From: Heterocephalus glaber | Taxonomy: Eukaryota > Chordata > Mammalia > Rodentia > Bathyergidae | Direction: 5' to 3' | Assembly (NCBI RefSeq): GCF_000247695.1 | Contig: NW_004624781.1 | Span: forward strand, 4,778,672 to 4,842,671 | DNA length: 64,000 nucleotides | In this document: piece after piece, positions 25,401 to 33,898 of the stretch | Layout: each line of letters begins with the position of its first letter | Position numbering within the stretch: position 1 is the first letter of the stretch | Program-made: the position numbers and the translations under genes | Notes under the pieces: model-generated | The model's input: the letters and a program-made list of their open reading frames with translations, nothing else | Told to the model about the DNA's origin: nothing | Database searches by the model: none

Positions 25401-27695
25401 CAGAACAGGAGAGGGAATCAGTGGCTGGGCATGGCCAGGATCAGTCAGCCTTTGGGTTTGCTGAGCTTTGTTGTAGGCCTGAGAAAGCAGGGGAGGGAGA
25501 GGGAAGGAGGGAGAGGGGAAAGGAGGAGAGAGAACTGACCTGGTGGACACAGGATCATCTGTGAGCCCAGACATAATGTGAGGGGAGAGAGGCTCCCCAA
25601 AACATGCAGGAGGGGAGTCAGTGCCTATATCATAAGGGACGTGGGGGAATCTTTCCCTAAAATGACACTAGACAGAGGCCATGGGGAAGCCAGCACATCG
25701 GGGGGAGCAGGAACAGGTGGGTGGGGCTGCACAGGCAGGCCATGGTTCCCTGTGTCACTGAGGGTGATGGGAAGACTGGGGACTCTGCAAGCATCCCCAG
25801 GGCTGCTGCTCAGGAAGCGTGGCCAGGTAGGGCAGGGAGCCATGAGGGGGCTCAGAGCCGAAGGTGGCCAGGTGTCCTGGGGGCTGGGCTGATGGGTCCC
25901 GTCTGGTGCAACAGTGAGGGGCCTGAGCAAGAGCGAGGGAGGAGGAAGACGTGGGGGCACAGGGTGGCCCAGGGCCTGGGGAGGGTGCAAGTAGGCCAGG
26001 CAGACACTGCATGGTTCAGGGACTCAGCAGAGATACATGTGAGTGTGGTATGGGCACAGTTAGAGCCACGGGACGGGGTGAGCTTACCGAGGTGGCTTGT
26101 GACTTCCATGGCCCCAGTCTCTTCTGCCCCTTCCTCCATTTGGAAAAAGCACTAAAGATTTTATTTTGCAACTGTGATGGTATAAACAGGAAGGAATACA
26201 GTGGACCCTCAAGCTACAACCAGCCTGACATATGAACAACTTGGGTTATGACTGGCATTTTAGTTTTAACTTACAAAGTCTTGAGTTACAATCCAAATGC
26301 CAGCCGCTTGTACTTCCAGATGGTCTCCGATACTGATTTAACCCTTAAAGAGTTCTGGAAGGAACACTACAACATCCTTGCCTATGTGCGGTTAATTGAG
26401 AAATCCTAGGCCAGTGTCTCCCTAAGGACACTGAGGTCTGCCTGTATACAGGACAGAGACTTTGAGGGCTGTGTAGAGGAGCCTAAGCCTCCAAGTGACC
26501 AACTGAGTTACAACCAGCCCTGGAGAACAAATTGAGTTCATAAATCCAGGGTCCACTGTATAAGGCAGGCTGGATTATCTTCGTTATTTCTTCTAATCTT
26601 AAAAGCAACGAAGTTTCCTGGGCCCCTGAAAGTCCTGCAGGCCCCAGGTGCCATGCCTCCCATCCCGATAGGTGAGGCCAGAGTCCCCAGGGCAGGAGGC
26701 GGCTGGGGACAGCATGTGACAAACCAACACTGGGACATTTGGGAGCTGGGGAGGAAGCAGCAAGGAAGAGAGTAGCCATACATGGAGTGGGGGCTGAAAA
26801 CTGGGGCTGGGCTGAGGCAGATGGTGGCTGGCCTTGCAGAAGCTCCAGCCCTGCTCAGCTGGCTCGGGTGGCACTGGGCCAGGCACCTCCCTGAGGAAAG
26901 GGCGAGCTCCCAGCAGGTGCACAGTGCAGCCCAGGAGAGCACACTGCCACCCCGGCCCCGCCCCTGCAGGTCACCTTTGACATCTCCAAGCAGGAAGACT
27001 CGCAGGTCCCCATCTGGATCATCCTGGGCAGCACGCTGGGGGGCCTCCTGCTACTCGCCCTGCTGGTACTGGCGCTGTGGAAGGTGAGGCCTGTGGGGAC
27101 AGCACACTCTCCCCTCCCCTCCCCTCCTCTCCTGTGCAGCCAGCGCCCACCTGGGCCTCACTGAAGAGGCAGATGGGTGAGGGCACCCAGACCGAGACCC
27201 AGGCCTCAGAGAACCGGAAGTAGGACTTGCCATTGCCTTCCCCTTTTCCTACTCCTGCTCCTCTCCGTCGCTTCTTCCTCTGCCCTTCCCCTCCATTCCC
27301 CTTTCCTCCTTTCCCTTTCTATTACTTGCCTTGCCCTCCCTTCCTTTCTCTTCCCTTCTCTTCCATTGCCTCCCTCTTCTCTTCACTTATCTTCTCTTGC
27401 CTCTCCTTTCATTTCCATCTGCCCAAAATTCCAACCAGGTCAGGCAGTTAACCCACCACAGTCCTTCCCTGTCTCTGGCCCGAGGTTGGGAGCCCTGATC
27501 TGTCTGAGACATGCCCCGGGGAGGAGTCAAAGGGGTGTTCAGGGACACTCCTGGGGAGGTGGCCTGAAGAGGGCTGGCCTGTCCACCCCACACACCCCTG
27601 AGACTCCCCCCTGCCTCCTACAGCTGGGCTTCTTTAAAAGTGCCAAGCGCAAGAGGGAGCCTGGCACAGACCCCAGCCCCAAAGCACTAGAGTGA
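5540..27695 (+). CDS. ITGA11: Integrin alpha-11, C-terminal two thirds (20 exons)
   Basis: Integrin alpha-11 pairs with beta-1 as a cell-surface collagen receptor, mainly of mesenchymal cells (family knowledge). Coding exons seen: 5540-5684, 5991-6139, 9220-9360, 9563-9766, 10564-10694, 12229-12395, 13309-13451, 14833-14943, 15764-15849, 16716-16923, 17748-17846, 18901-18977, 20362-20451, 21206-21296, 22839-22952, 23074-23160, 24529-24639, 24740-24835, 26970-27083, 27624-27695. All are bounded by AG/GT and keep one frame: 2436 bp, 811 residues plus stop. In order they give beta-propeller repeats with calcium loops, thigh, calf-1, calf-2, one membrane span and a GFFKS tail. Identity rests on near-identity to the remembered human protein and on the convergent neighbour FEM1B. 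Human ITGA11 has 30 exons, so these are probably exons 11-30. No frameshift or internal stop is seen. Confidence 0.97.
5991..6139 (+). CDS. ITGA11: ITGA11 exon 12 (beta-propeller)
   Basis: Encodes the blade beginning GYTVTSVVSSRQG with an FG-GAP-like VAGAPRFNHTGKV. It carries two N-glycosylation sequons, NHT and NRS. It ends in phase 0 after GEQ before gtaacg. A longer open frame runs through both flanking introns (5807-6709), but only this segment is exon. Confidence 0.95.
6681..6855 (+). repeat. B1+ID dimer SINE
   Basis: B1-like head ('ggcttggtggtgcatacctg', 'gaggctgaggcaggag') joined through an A-rich linker to an ID-like tail ('ggctggggatggagctcagt', 'tagtccccagtgcc'). Confidence 0.8.
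7741..7832 (+). repeat. ID-like SINE
   Basis: tRNA-Ala-like ID element with 'ggggatagctcaagaaggga', 'agcacttgcctagtgtgtga', 'tgatccccagc' and an A-rich tail. Confidence 0.75.
9220..9360 (+). CDS. ITGA11: ITGA11 exon 13 (calcium-binding blade)
   Basis: Begins IGSYFGSEITSVD after a cacag acceptor and contains the divalent-cation loop DLDDDGVTD followed by VLLVGAPMYF, a textbook integrin FG-GAP repeat. It ends in phase 0 after LRQ before gtactg. The 3.1-kb intron before it holds two SINEs. Confidence 0.95.
9563..9766 (+). CDS. ITGA11: ITGA11 exon 14 (calcium-binding blade)
   Basis: Encodes SRFVYNGMLKDSHSYQ and the second cation loop, DLNQDSYND, followed by VVVGAPLED. It ends after TPKQ before gtgcgg. 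204 bp, phase 0 at both ends. Confidence 0.95.
10168..10378 (-). repeat. B1+ID dimer SINE
   Basis: Reverse-oriented dimer in ITGA11 intron 14: poly-T, ID part ('ggcaatactgaggactgaac', 'gagctatgtccccagccc'), then B1 part ending 'gcgccaccatgcccagctgg'. Confidence 0.8.
10564..10694 (+). CDS. ITGA11: ITGA11 exon 15 (calcium-binding blade)
   Basis: Encodes RIAASELAPGLQYFGC and the third visible cation loop, DLNEDGLVD, then LAVGALGNAVIL. The exon ends two bases into the tryptophan codon (TG before gtgggt). The next exon supplies G, then TCC-CGG-CCC. This closes the propeller. Confidence 0.95.
11101..11192 (-). repeat. tRNA-derived SINE (young family)
   Basis: Poly-T then 'cagtaccggggatcaaactc' and 'accttgcacttgcaaggcag', with 'gagctaaatccctg' at the right. 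On the - strand this is a tRNA-like head with A and B boxes. A near-duplicate of 'aacccct' flanks it. Confidence 0.85.
11543..11716 (+). repeat. B1+ID dimer SINE
   Basis: B1 head 'gctggcgctcacctgtaagc' plus ID tail 'ggctgaggatgtaactcagt', A-rich end. Confidence 0.8.
12229..12395 (+). CDS. ITGA11: ITGA11 exon 16 (thigh domain start)
   Basis: Starts with the last base of the split tryptophan codon and reads SRPVVQINASLRFEP, the conserved entry into the integrin thigh. It has sequon NAS and paired cysteines in DCKRSGRDATC plus FLCF. It ends one base into a glycine codon before gtgagc. Confidence 0.95.
12396..13308 (+). other. ITGA11: ITGA11 intron 16, no recognised element
   Basis: GC-rich unique-looking intron between thigh exons. 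It contains a short GGA-rich run near 12574-12594. I see no SINE, LTR or RNA gene in it. Confidence 0.6.
13309..13451 (+). CDS. ITGA11: ITGA11 exon 17 (thigh domain)
   Basis: Completes the split glycine and reads IRYNATMDERRYMPRAHL, with sequon NAT. It ends in phase 0 after SFHVL before gtgagc. An upstream open stretch extends beyond the exon, but the acceptor ccacag|GC fits the phase exactly. Confidence 0.94.
13960..14170 (+). repeat. B1+ID dimer SINE
   Basis: Well-preserved dimer in ITGA11 intron 17: 'gctgggtgtggtggtgcacg' head, 'ttagtgagaccctgtctcaa' linker and an ID-like tail 'aatccctagtactgg'. Confidence 0.85.
14833..14943 (+). CDS. ITGA11: ITGA11 exon 18 (thigh domain)
   Basis: Reads DTADYVKPVAFSIEYSLED and ends TTLRVS before gtacag; 37 codons, phase 0 at both ends. 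The acceptor has a strong C-rich tract. It is followed by an intron holding an old LTR-like fragment. Confidence 0.95.
15045..15420 (-). mobile_element. Old LTR-like fragment (MaLR type)
   Basis: Text such as 'aggtttatttggctcacagt', followed by 'catggcagaa...' and 'ccaatcaccctccg', resembles MaLR-type LTRs seen from the reverse strand. It lies in ITGA11 intron 18. Ends are uncertain and no target duplication is seen. Confidence 0.45.
15764..15849 (+). CDS. ITGA11: ITGA11 exon 19 (thigh end)
   Basis: Reads VPFWNGCNEDEHCVPDLVLD, with the conserved cysteine pair of the thigh/genu boundary, then ARSDVPTA. It ends two bases into a methionine codon (AT before gtgagt); the next exon gives G GAG TAC. 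86 bp. Confidence 0.95.
16210..16370 (+). repeat. B1-like SINE
   Basis: 'agccaggtgtgatggcacac' to 'gactctatctcaaaaa'. The 'gcctgggctac / gcctgaactac' part is duplicated. It is followed by the AT microsatellite. Confidence 0.85.
16391..16424 (+). repeat. (AT)n microsatellite
   Basis: About 17 uninterrupted AT dinucleotides directly after a B1-like SINE in ITGA11 intron 19. A likely polymorphic site. Confidence 0.95.
16716..16923 (+). CDS. ITGA11: ITGA11 exon 20 (calf-1)
   Basis: Completes the split methionine and reads EYCQRALRKPAQDCSAYTLS, then a calf-type beta sandwich (VAVEATLENRGENAYS) with sequon NIS. It ends after LIQK before gtgagg. 208 bp. Confidence 0.95.
16924..17747 (+). other. 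ITGA11: ITGA11 intron 20, no recognised element
   Basis: GC-rich intron with scattered CpGs and no SINE. Several overlapping open frames over 100 codons occur on both strands, but none has a recognisable product. GC-rich DNA simply lacks stops. Confidence 0.6.
17748..17846 (+). CDS. ITGA11: ITGA11 exon 21 (calf-1)
   Basis: Reads DDSDSSIECMNEEWRLHK and VCNISYPFFRAKAK, with sequon NIS and two calf cysteines. The donor after GCCAAG is gttgga, which keeps GT but departs from the gtragt consensus. Phase 0 at both ends and homology fix the end here. Confidence 0.94.
18708..18822 (+). repeat. B1-like SINE
   Basis: 'ggcggggcatggggtgacac' to 'agaccccgtctct' in ITGA11 intron 21, about 80 bases upstream of exon 22. 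Confidence 0.8.
18901..18977 (+). CDS. ITGA11: ITGA11 exon 22 (calf-1/calf-2)
   Basis: Reads VAFRLDFEFSKSVFLHHLEI and ends two bases into a serine codon (AG before gtcagg). 77 bp after a strong cctgcag acceptor. Confidence 0.95.
19168..19292 (+). repeat. B1-like SINE
   Basis: 'gctgggcgaggtggctcaca' to 'tctgtctcaaaaaa' in ITGA11 intron 22. Confidence 0.85.
20362..20451 (+). CDS. ITGA11: ITGA11 exon 23 (calf-2)
   Basis: Completes the split serine and reads DSDEQDSTKEDNTALLRFHL, then KYEADVLFT. It ends two bases into an arginine codon before gtgggc. The acidic, charged linker is typical of this position in alpha-11. Confidence 0.94.
20700..20815 (+). repeat. B1-like SINE
   Basis: 'gcgagtggtggcacacacct' to 'accctgtctcaaaa' in ITGA11 intron 23. 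Confidence 0.85.
21206..21296 (+). CDS. ITGA11: ITGA11 exon 24 (calf-2)
   Basis: Completes the arginine and reads GSSLSHYEVKPNSSLERYDG, with sequon NSS, ending SCVFK before gtatgg. 91 bp, ends in phase 0. Confidence 0.95.
22386..22525 (+). mobile_element. L1 ORF2 fragment in ITGA11 intron 24
   Basis: About 140 bp matching the L1 reverse-transcriptase region in + orientation (text around 'gatgcaaaaatcctcag' and 'catcccagaagagcaggg'). It is degenerate, with no long frame, and lies in the intron before exon 25. Confidence 0.65.
22714..22758 (+). repeat. Intronic repeat copy A (45 bp)
   Basis: Shares a 30-base exact core, from 'ctggatttgg' to 'gcagcctctgc', with 24925-24969. Lies about 80 bases upstream of ITGA11 exon 25. 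Family unknown. Confidence 0.75.
22839..22952 (+). CDS. ITGA11: ITGA11 exon 25 (calf-2)
   Basis: Reads IQNLGFFPIHGVTVKITIPV and ends DFLTDQ before gtacca; 38 codons. The NLG-FPI-G-VKI pattern is conserved in calf-2 of collagen-binding alpha chains. Confidence 0.95.
23074..23160 (+). CDS. ITGA11: ITGA11 exon 26 (calf-2)
   Basis: Reads ANMSCNVWGNTTEYRL with two sequons (NMS, NTT) and ends ALQL before gtgagt; 29 codons. From memory, human has one extra residue (V) at the start of this exon, so this copy appears one codon shorter at the exon 25/26 junction. Confidence 0.93.
23270..23398 (+). repeat. B1-like SINE
   Basis: 'gggtgcagtgacatacctgt' to 'aaagacacagagaaagaa' in ITGA11 intron 26; diverged tail. 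Confidence 0.8.
24112..24262 (-). repeat. B1-like SINE
   Basis: Reverse-strand copy: 'ttttttgagacagggtcttg' to 'gtgccccaccacaccagttc'. Confidence 0.85.
24529..24639 (+). CDS. ITGA11: ITGA11 exon 27 (calf-2)
   Basis: Reads NHSNSDVVSINCNVHLAPNQ and EVNFHLLGNLWLKSLKA, with sequon NHS, ending before gtaagt. 37 codons, phase 0. Confidence 0.95.
24740..24835 (+). CDS. ITGA11: ITGA11 exon 28 (calf-2)
   Basis: Reads LKFRSLKIMVNAALQRQF and HSPFIFREVDPSRQ, ending before gtgagc. The intron between exons 27 and 28 is only 100 bp. Confidence 0.95.
24925..24969 (+). repeat. Intronic repeat copy B (45 bp)
   Basis: Direct-orientation partner of the copy at 22714-22758, about 90 bases downstream of ITGA11 exon 28. 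Flanking bases are unrelated. Confidence 0.75.
25488..25538 (+). repeat. Purine-rich (G/A) tract
   Basis: About 50 bases of nearly pure G and A (gggagggagagggaagg...) in ITGA11 intron 28. Confidence 0.8.
26199..26558. mobile_element. Tigger-like non-autonomous DNA transposon
   Basis: A 360-bp element with terminal inverted repeats CAGTGGACCCT / AGGGTCCACTG and flanking TA dinucleotides (26197-26198 and 26559-26560), the target duplication of pogo/Tigger and mariner elements. The subterminal motif 'acaaccagcc' occurs near both ends in the same orientation. No transposase frame. It lies in ITGA11 intron 28. The family assignment is from memory of Tigger-type termini. Confidence 0.75.
26970..27083 (+). 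CDS. ITGA11: ITGA11 exon 29 (transmembrane)
   Basis: Reads VTFDISKQEDSQVP, then a hydrophobic membrane span (WIILGSTLGGLLLLALLVLA) closed by LWK. It ends in phase 0 before gtgagg. A single-pass type I membrane protein is expected from the family. Confidence 0.96.
27228..27425 (+). repeat. Polypyrimidine (C/T) tract
   Basis: About 200 bases that are almost pure C and T on the + strand, inside the last ITGA11 intron (27084-27623), ending about 200 bases before the final exon. The open frame across it (27177-27695) reflects absence of purine-containing stops, not coding. Confidence 0.85.
27624..27695 (+). CDS. ITGA11: ITGA11 exon 30, cytoplasmic tail and stop
   Basis: Encodes the 23-residue tail LGFFKSAKRKREPGTDPSPK-ALE, then TGA. 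The membrane-proximal GFFKS replaces the usual GFFKR of most integrin alpha chains. This is a known peculiarity of alpha-11, whose human form I recall as GFFRS. The basic run KRKRE follows. Confidence 0.96.
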   Translation: MGFFKSAKRKREPGTDPSPKALE

Positions 27696-29050
27696 GGCCC
27701 CGGACAAGGCTTGGAGTTGATGGGGCCACCTTGGCCCAGGTGGGTGCAGGCCCAGGCCCACGGCCCCACCGAGCTGGAGCAGAGAGGATGCCGCTGGCTT
27801 TGCACTTGACCTCGACTCTTGAGCATGGCGCCTGCTCCCTCTGGGAAAGAACTGAAGCAGGTGCTGAGGAGCTGCCCTGCTGGAGGCTCTCAGGAGGGCG
27901 CTGTGGGCCCAGACACCACAGTACCAGCAGTCTCCAATCAGGCCCACCTCTGGAGGAGCCCAGAGGAAGAGTGTAAATACAAACCGCCCTGCACCTCCAT
28001 CTGGACACCCTGGTGGGTGGCCCAGGTCACAACCAGCCTTTCCCTACAGACAGGCCTGATGCTCCCTGCCAGTCAGCCCCCACTTGAGGCTTGACTGGCC
28101 CAGCTGCAGGCCAGGATGGAGAGCAACTGTGGGAAGTAGAGCTATCACACGGACAGGTGACACCCAGGACATATCACTCTGACTCTGCAGTGCCCACTCC
28201 ACTGCCTGCTGTCCCTCCCAGCTGCTTCTGTTCCTAGGTACCTCACTGTGGGTGACTGGATCCCCTGGGCCCCACCACAGTCCCTCCTGTCTCCTGCAGC
28301 CTGCCCCGCCCTGCCCGCAACGACTTGCTGGCCTGGCTGTACCATGGCAGAGGTGAGGGCAGGGAGCCCCCTCCCAGCATCGTCCTCTGTGTACACACAC
28401 ACCGCCCCACCAGGCAGGGAGCTCAGCGGGCTGCGGAGGGGCCCTCTCTGGAATGCACTGAACCACGCCTGCCTGTCAAGGACCCTGCGCCTATGCAGCC
28501 TGGGTGGCGACAATCTCATCCGCCTGCCCACAGGACACAGGACCTAGGCCTCAAAGGCATCCTGAGGACAAGGAGCATGCAGGTGCCTAGTGGAGTAATA
28601 TATGCCTTAATCTTTGAAGTAGAAATGAAAGAGGAATTCGTCAGAGGCATCTGTTCTCCTGTGCATACGACTTTGACTGTCGTAAATTTTTCTAAAAAAT
28701 TGTTTACAAACCACCAAGGCACTGCCATCCTGTTCTTCAGCCGAACTCTGAAGCCGAGGGCGGGTGGGGAGGAGGGCTCCTTCCTTCCCATTCTACCTGA
28801 TGTTGGGAATGGATTTGGCCACTGCATGCTCCCCCAAGGGGCACCCGCTCCGTCTCTGGCCAGCACAGACGGTGAGAACCCAAATGTGCCAGGGTTCCCC
28901 CCAGATGGGGCCTCCGTGCTGACCCTCCTACACCGAGTTCCTGTTTTCCACACCAGCGGCTCCTACGCCTGCTGTCCCCACACTGTTCTAGAGCCATTCA
29001 CCCTTTGGAACCTCAGCATATACAACCTTAGAATTATTTGATCTTATTTC
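27696..29050 (+). other. ITGA11: Probable ITGA11 3'UTR and downstream
   Basis: Non-repetitive sequence directly after the stop codon. It turns AT-richer around 28590-28720, which could be near a 3' end. I found no canonical AATAAA in 27.7-29.1 kb, so the cleavage site is not placed. Extent is inferred only from the typical 3'UTR size of this gene. Confidence 0.4.
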
Positions 29051-32000
29051 CCCAGAGCTAGGGACATTCAGAACCAAAGAGAAGAGATGGCCCTGGGTTG
29101 GTTGCACAGGAAAATCAAAACAGAGCCCAGGGGTGCTGTCTCCTCAGCGCACTTTCACTCCAGCCAAACAAGGAGTGGAAGTTGAAAGTGAGGGAACTGA
29201 AACATGAATAGCAAACCCTGTTAGATCAAGACCTTAGTTAGAACCCTAAGGAAAAATTGTGTGATATTCCGTATCAGTCATCACTTTCAAGAATGGGGTA
29301 ACCTAGCCCAAAAAACCAAATGAACCCACACTTTGACGTGCCTTCTTTCCTATACCTCCAGATCTCGGAGAACACGCTTAGGGAAAACTGCATCTGTAGA
29401 AACTGGTCTTCACTTTAAAAAAAAAAAACTGCCCTGTGTGTCCAGAGCAGGCCAAACAGAACATACCTGTAGGCCAGAGTGCAGCCTGGGGGCTCCAGTC
29501 CCTCCACACCCACCCCAGGCCAACACCAAGACCAACTAAATGGTCAGAAGGTGGAGGGGTGGGAGGCTTGTGCTTTCCAAGTCTTTGGCCCTTGTCTTGT
29601 GTCCTCCTTTCTCTCCACTCTCTTATCAAGTCTTCCTGTCTGAACTTTTTACTCTGAAATAGAAATGTACAGGACTGGCCTTCAGTGGCCTGCCAGGGAA
29701 GACACAGAAGAGGCATCACAGAGGGAGCAAAGCACTCTCTTACCATCCTGGCTGGATATTAGCAGCATTTAGGGGCTTTAAAAGGCAGGACCAAAGGCTC
29801 CAGTCCTCAGGATTGGCTAGGTTGGCTGGCAGAGGGGCCAGGGCATCACTTGCTCGACTTCAAACTTCCCTGGGTAACTTGTGCTGAGAGTTGAGCTCAA
29901 CTGCAGCTGCACAGAAAAGGAAGACTGAGGGATTAACATGATGAAGACTGTCACTGCTGCCCCGGGGTCAGTCTAGCTCTGAGCTAGTTGGGAGGACCCT
30001 CCATTACAGCAGGGCTCCAGGCAAGGTAGGCTGCAGAATCCAGTTCCCAGGGTCCTCAGAGCCAGGGGAGGTGGCTGCTGCTCTCACAGTAGACAAGGAG
30101 GGAGGGAAAACAGTCTTGGAAGACAATTTTGCTGTCTCAAGGCAAGCAGCCCAAAGTTCCACCTTGAATCAACATTAAAATCCATATGATGACTCACAGA
30201 TGTTATCAAGGGTAATCATCTGCTAGTTAATAATTATTTAGATGGAACTGAGGGCTAAACCCTGTGTTAACAGGAAATATAACCAACTTAAAAATGGTTC
30301 AGTCTTTGAGAGACTGTGAGCCCAACCTGGACACCACTCTAAGCAGGCTGCTGCTCTGAGCTCCCATGGCCACAGGACAGGGAAGACCATCCACAGCAAA
30401 CTCCAGCATACAGCAGGAGCGTGCCATCAAGTCTCAGTTGTAAACCAAATCAACCACAGAGGGGGGTCAGTCTCTGGTTCCACAGTCAAGATTTCTAAGT
30501 CCTGGGCTGGCTGTACAGTGAAGAGAGGCCTCCAAGCAGTTGCTGTGGAAGGAGATGGGCACGATGTCCTGGGTGGTCTTGAGGCTGACTCGGGGGCTCA
30601 GGGAGGGACGGCTATGGATGGGCGCAGTCCTCGGAGAAGATACAAGATCCCAGGGTACCATGGTGCAGTGTCGTGCAGGAAGCAGGCCTAGGTAGGGTGG
30701 CCCTCAGTTCGGGCCAACTAGGCGCTGCAAAGGACAAATGCAGCCACGTTTCTTCTTTGTGGCCTTAGACGATGTGGGCTCACAGGCTTCAGGGAAAACT
30801 GTGCCCCAGAGAGAGTGATCCAGAGCTGAGCTCTCCAAGTGCAGTCCTAGCGCCGCCTCAAGCAGAACCACCGGCTCCGAGTTCCAGCACAGAGCTCACA
30901 GACCCAGGCCTAGAGAGAAGTTCAGGCTGTAGCAATCTGCTACTCTTGGTCTTCACGGCCATTTCTCCTATCTCAGCTGCCCTTCTGCTGTGCATAACCA
31001 GCTGAAGCTCCCAAGCCATATCCTTCCAGTGCACACAGTAGAGTTAGTGAGCTTTCCTTTTTCAAGGAAGGTGGTACCTAACAAGCCAGGTAGCCATGTG
31101 GCAGGGGCAGAGTGGTAGGAGGAACACAGCAGAGTGGTCCGGAGGAGCCATGACCAGGCCATGAGAGCTGCTGGAGACGGTGTAGATGACTCCCCTGGAG
31201 CGGCCTCCCTCAGCCCACGAGAGCTTCCAGCCCCAGTTCTCTCCCAGAGTGACTTTTGACTTGAGTCTCCCCTGGGCTCAAGCCAGGGATGCCAGGCAGC
31301 CTGTAACAGGAAGAGAACGTTTCTGGGCATGAACACCGATGGCCCCCAGCGGGGAGTGGCCAGGTCTCTCCACGTCAGGATGTGCCTCTGGCGCCTGAGT
31401 ACAGCCAGCAGTAGGAAGGCATTTCACTCAGCACGCAGCCTGTGCTCTCTCCTTCAGCTCTTTCTTCTGCACTGCTTACCATTAAAAACAATCCCCAAAT
31501 CACCTTTCCCTTAGTATGCACAGCACCAGGCTCTTCTCAAAGGGCAGTCAAGCCCAGCCATCCACCATAAAATCCGCAGCGTGCTTTTGTAGCACGATGT
31601 GGCTCTGATGTAAGGCTGAAGTGGGGCAGCAGCTCCCACGCGGACCTCAAAGAGCAGCACAGGAGCTGCAGACAGAGGGCGAGAGCCTCGTACCTCAGCT
31701 CTGAAACTTCAGCAAGACACAGGCGAGGCGGTGCCTGGCACACTCGCTGGGCTCCAGGAGGGTGGTGAGCAGACGGTTATGTTATAAAAGATGGGACTCC
31801 ACACCATGACGCGGTCATCCTTCCTAATCAGGTGTGCGTGTCCTTTGTTCAGGTCTCTCTGATACTGCATATGAAACAACAGAAAACATGCAGCAAGTCA
31901 ATGATGTTTTCTACAATTTTCAGAAGGCACCCTGAACCAGAATTGATTTAAATTACACATTTTTATTAGGGAAACTAAAATCTGAGGAAAAGCAGAAAAC

Positions 32001-33100
32001 AGTATTTTGGAAAAGGCGGTGAACTAGCTGGCGATGAGGCTATCAAGGGCAGGGACCATCCCTAGCACAGGGCCTGGCACACAGGAGGCGCTCGAATAGC
32101 ACTGACTTTCCAGTTGTTCCCACTAGTTGAAACAAGTCCCTCTCCAAAGAAATGAACACAAAAACTTTAAAAGCACAGGCAAATTTGAAAAATGTAATTG
32201 GTCTAAACTTGCCTGCAAGTAAGATCTTATGAACCACTGAAATTTGTATCTCTCACAGTGACATTACCTAGGTCAAGTACTGTATTCAACTGTCAATAGC
32301 CTGATCAGGTTACTTTAATACAACAGACACTGCTTGAAATGCAGGAAATGCATGCACTGAAGCCTGTCTGGATGTCTCTGCAGGACAGTAGTATCCCATC
32401 AGAGACCAGTCACGGTGATGACAATCGCCGTGAGTCAGAGACCAGGGCCCACGCGCAGCCCTGACATTTAGTCTTTGTGTGACCTTGGAGGCACACATGT
32501 GAGCACTTCTGGCTACACCGGCATGCTCAGCTGCAACAGGACAGGGTTACACTCTACACTCTTGTGGATCTTTATATGGAATGGCCATCCCGTATCTGAA
32601 TCTGGAAACAAACATGTGCCAAGCATGGGCTCCAATAGCACCCAGCATCTTCACACTCTCCTGGCAATTTTAACCACTGGGATTAGGTATAAGAAATAGG
32701 AGCTCTGAATGAAGAGAAATAAGAAGACAACATTATTACCAGCAAATGATGGTGTTACCTAGGGACATGCAGAAGAAGCAACTTAAAAAAAAGTTTTTAA
32801 AGGGAAATCCATTAATGTGCTTTGTAAAAACATCTAAAATGTGCAAGCATAAAACAAACAATTATGATAAATGCAAAATACAAGTAATTATGGAAAATAC
32901 CTCACAGCCAGGTATGGCGGCACACACCTATAATTCCAGCACTCTGGAAAGCGGAGGAAGGAGGATCACAAGTTCAGACCCAGCCTGGGCAAATGTAGTG
33001 ACTTAGAGGGACCCTGTCTCAAAATAAAAAAATTTTAAAAAGGTTAAGGATGTAGCTCTGTACAAAGGCCCTGTGTTCAATACCCAGCATCACAAAAATT
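29051..33100. other. Intergenic DNA between ITGA11 and FEM1B
   Basis: Unique-looking, moderately GC-rich sequence to about 31.9 kb, then AT-rich. It contains a short poly-A run near 29415-29428, an L2/MIR-like piece near 32040-32110 and a B1+ID SINE at 32908-33110. Short open frames on the - strand at 30.5-31.4 kb match nothing I recognise. Confidence 0.5.
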
Positions 33101-33112
33101 AATTTAAAAAAT
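32908..33112 (+). repeat. B1+ID dimer SINE
   Basis: 'ccaggtatggcggcacacac' head, 'ccctgtctcaaaataaaaaa' linker, ID-like tail 'gttcaatacccagcatcaca'. Confidence 0.85.
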
Positions 33113-33369
33113 TTAAAAAACTTTAAAATCTCTGAACAGAGAAATAAAAGACAACTAAATGGAGATAGCTTTCTTTTGGATAAAAAGCCTCAGAACTGTA
33201 GAGATGCCAAGTCTCCCTAAGGTAATGTACTGATTTAATACTGAACAAAATAATCTCTTAACATAATGACAACAGAGTTCATTGGGAAAAATATATATAT
33301 ACAATAATGAAAAAGATTACCTTCTCTCTCCCAAAAAAAAGGATAAATGAAGAAATACGAGCCCAACAG

Positions 33370-33570
33370 AGAAATTTAACATTTACCAGGCACTTCGATG
33401 TATGCCAGGCACCATGTTAGGCATTTTAATTATCTCATCTGCTCCTCACAGTCCAAGTAACATAGTATTATTGTCTGAATTTACAGAAACTGAGGCTTTG
33501 AGAAGTAACCTGCCCAAAGTCACAGAGCTACAAAGTGGCAGAACCAGAACTCGATATCAAACAATATTCC
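33370..33570 (+). repeat. MIR SINE
   Basis: Shows the MIR pattern: 'ccaggcac...' and 'aactgaggctttgagaagt' followed by 'cccaaagtcacagagct'. Ancient mammalian tRNA-derived SINE. Confidence 0.7.
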
Positions 33571-33898
33571 TCAGAGCTCCACACTTCCAGATCAACAAAC
33601 TAGGGAATCCAGAAAAAGATCCAACTGCATTAGAGGATTTCATTTATAATTCAAATCAATAGGAAATAATTAAGAGGTCCCTGACTAGCTGAATATCTTC
33701 ATCAAAGTAAATTCCTGCTTGGTCAAAAATTGAAGAGAAGGAAAGGGGTAAGAGAAGCCATGAAAGCTTCATTTCAGAGAAAATAGAGGTAAAAAAAGAT
33801 GTTATTATCTTGGAATAAAGACAGCCTGACAAACAGGATACAAAACTCAAAATCCATGTAAAAGTTATAAAATTGACTACATAACAATGTTAAATTTC

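Noticed and set aside
27177..27695. 172-codon frame ending in the ITGA11 stop
   Set aside because: The first part is the polypyrimidine tract; only the last 72 bases are exon 30.
30467..31336. Possible processed pseudogene on the - strand at 30.5-31.3 kb
   Set aside because: Several short frames look protein-like, but I could not match them to any known protein, and no poly-A tail or target duplication is visible.
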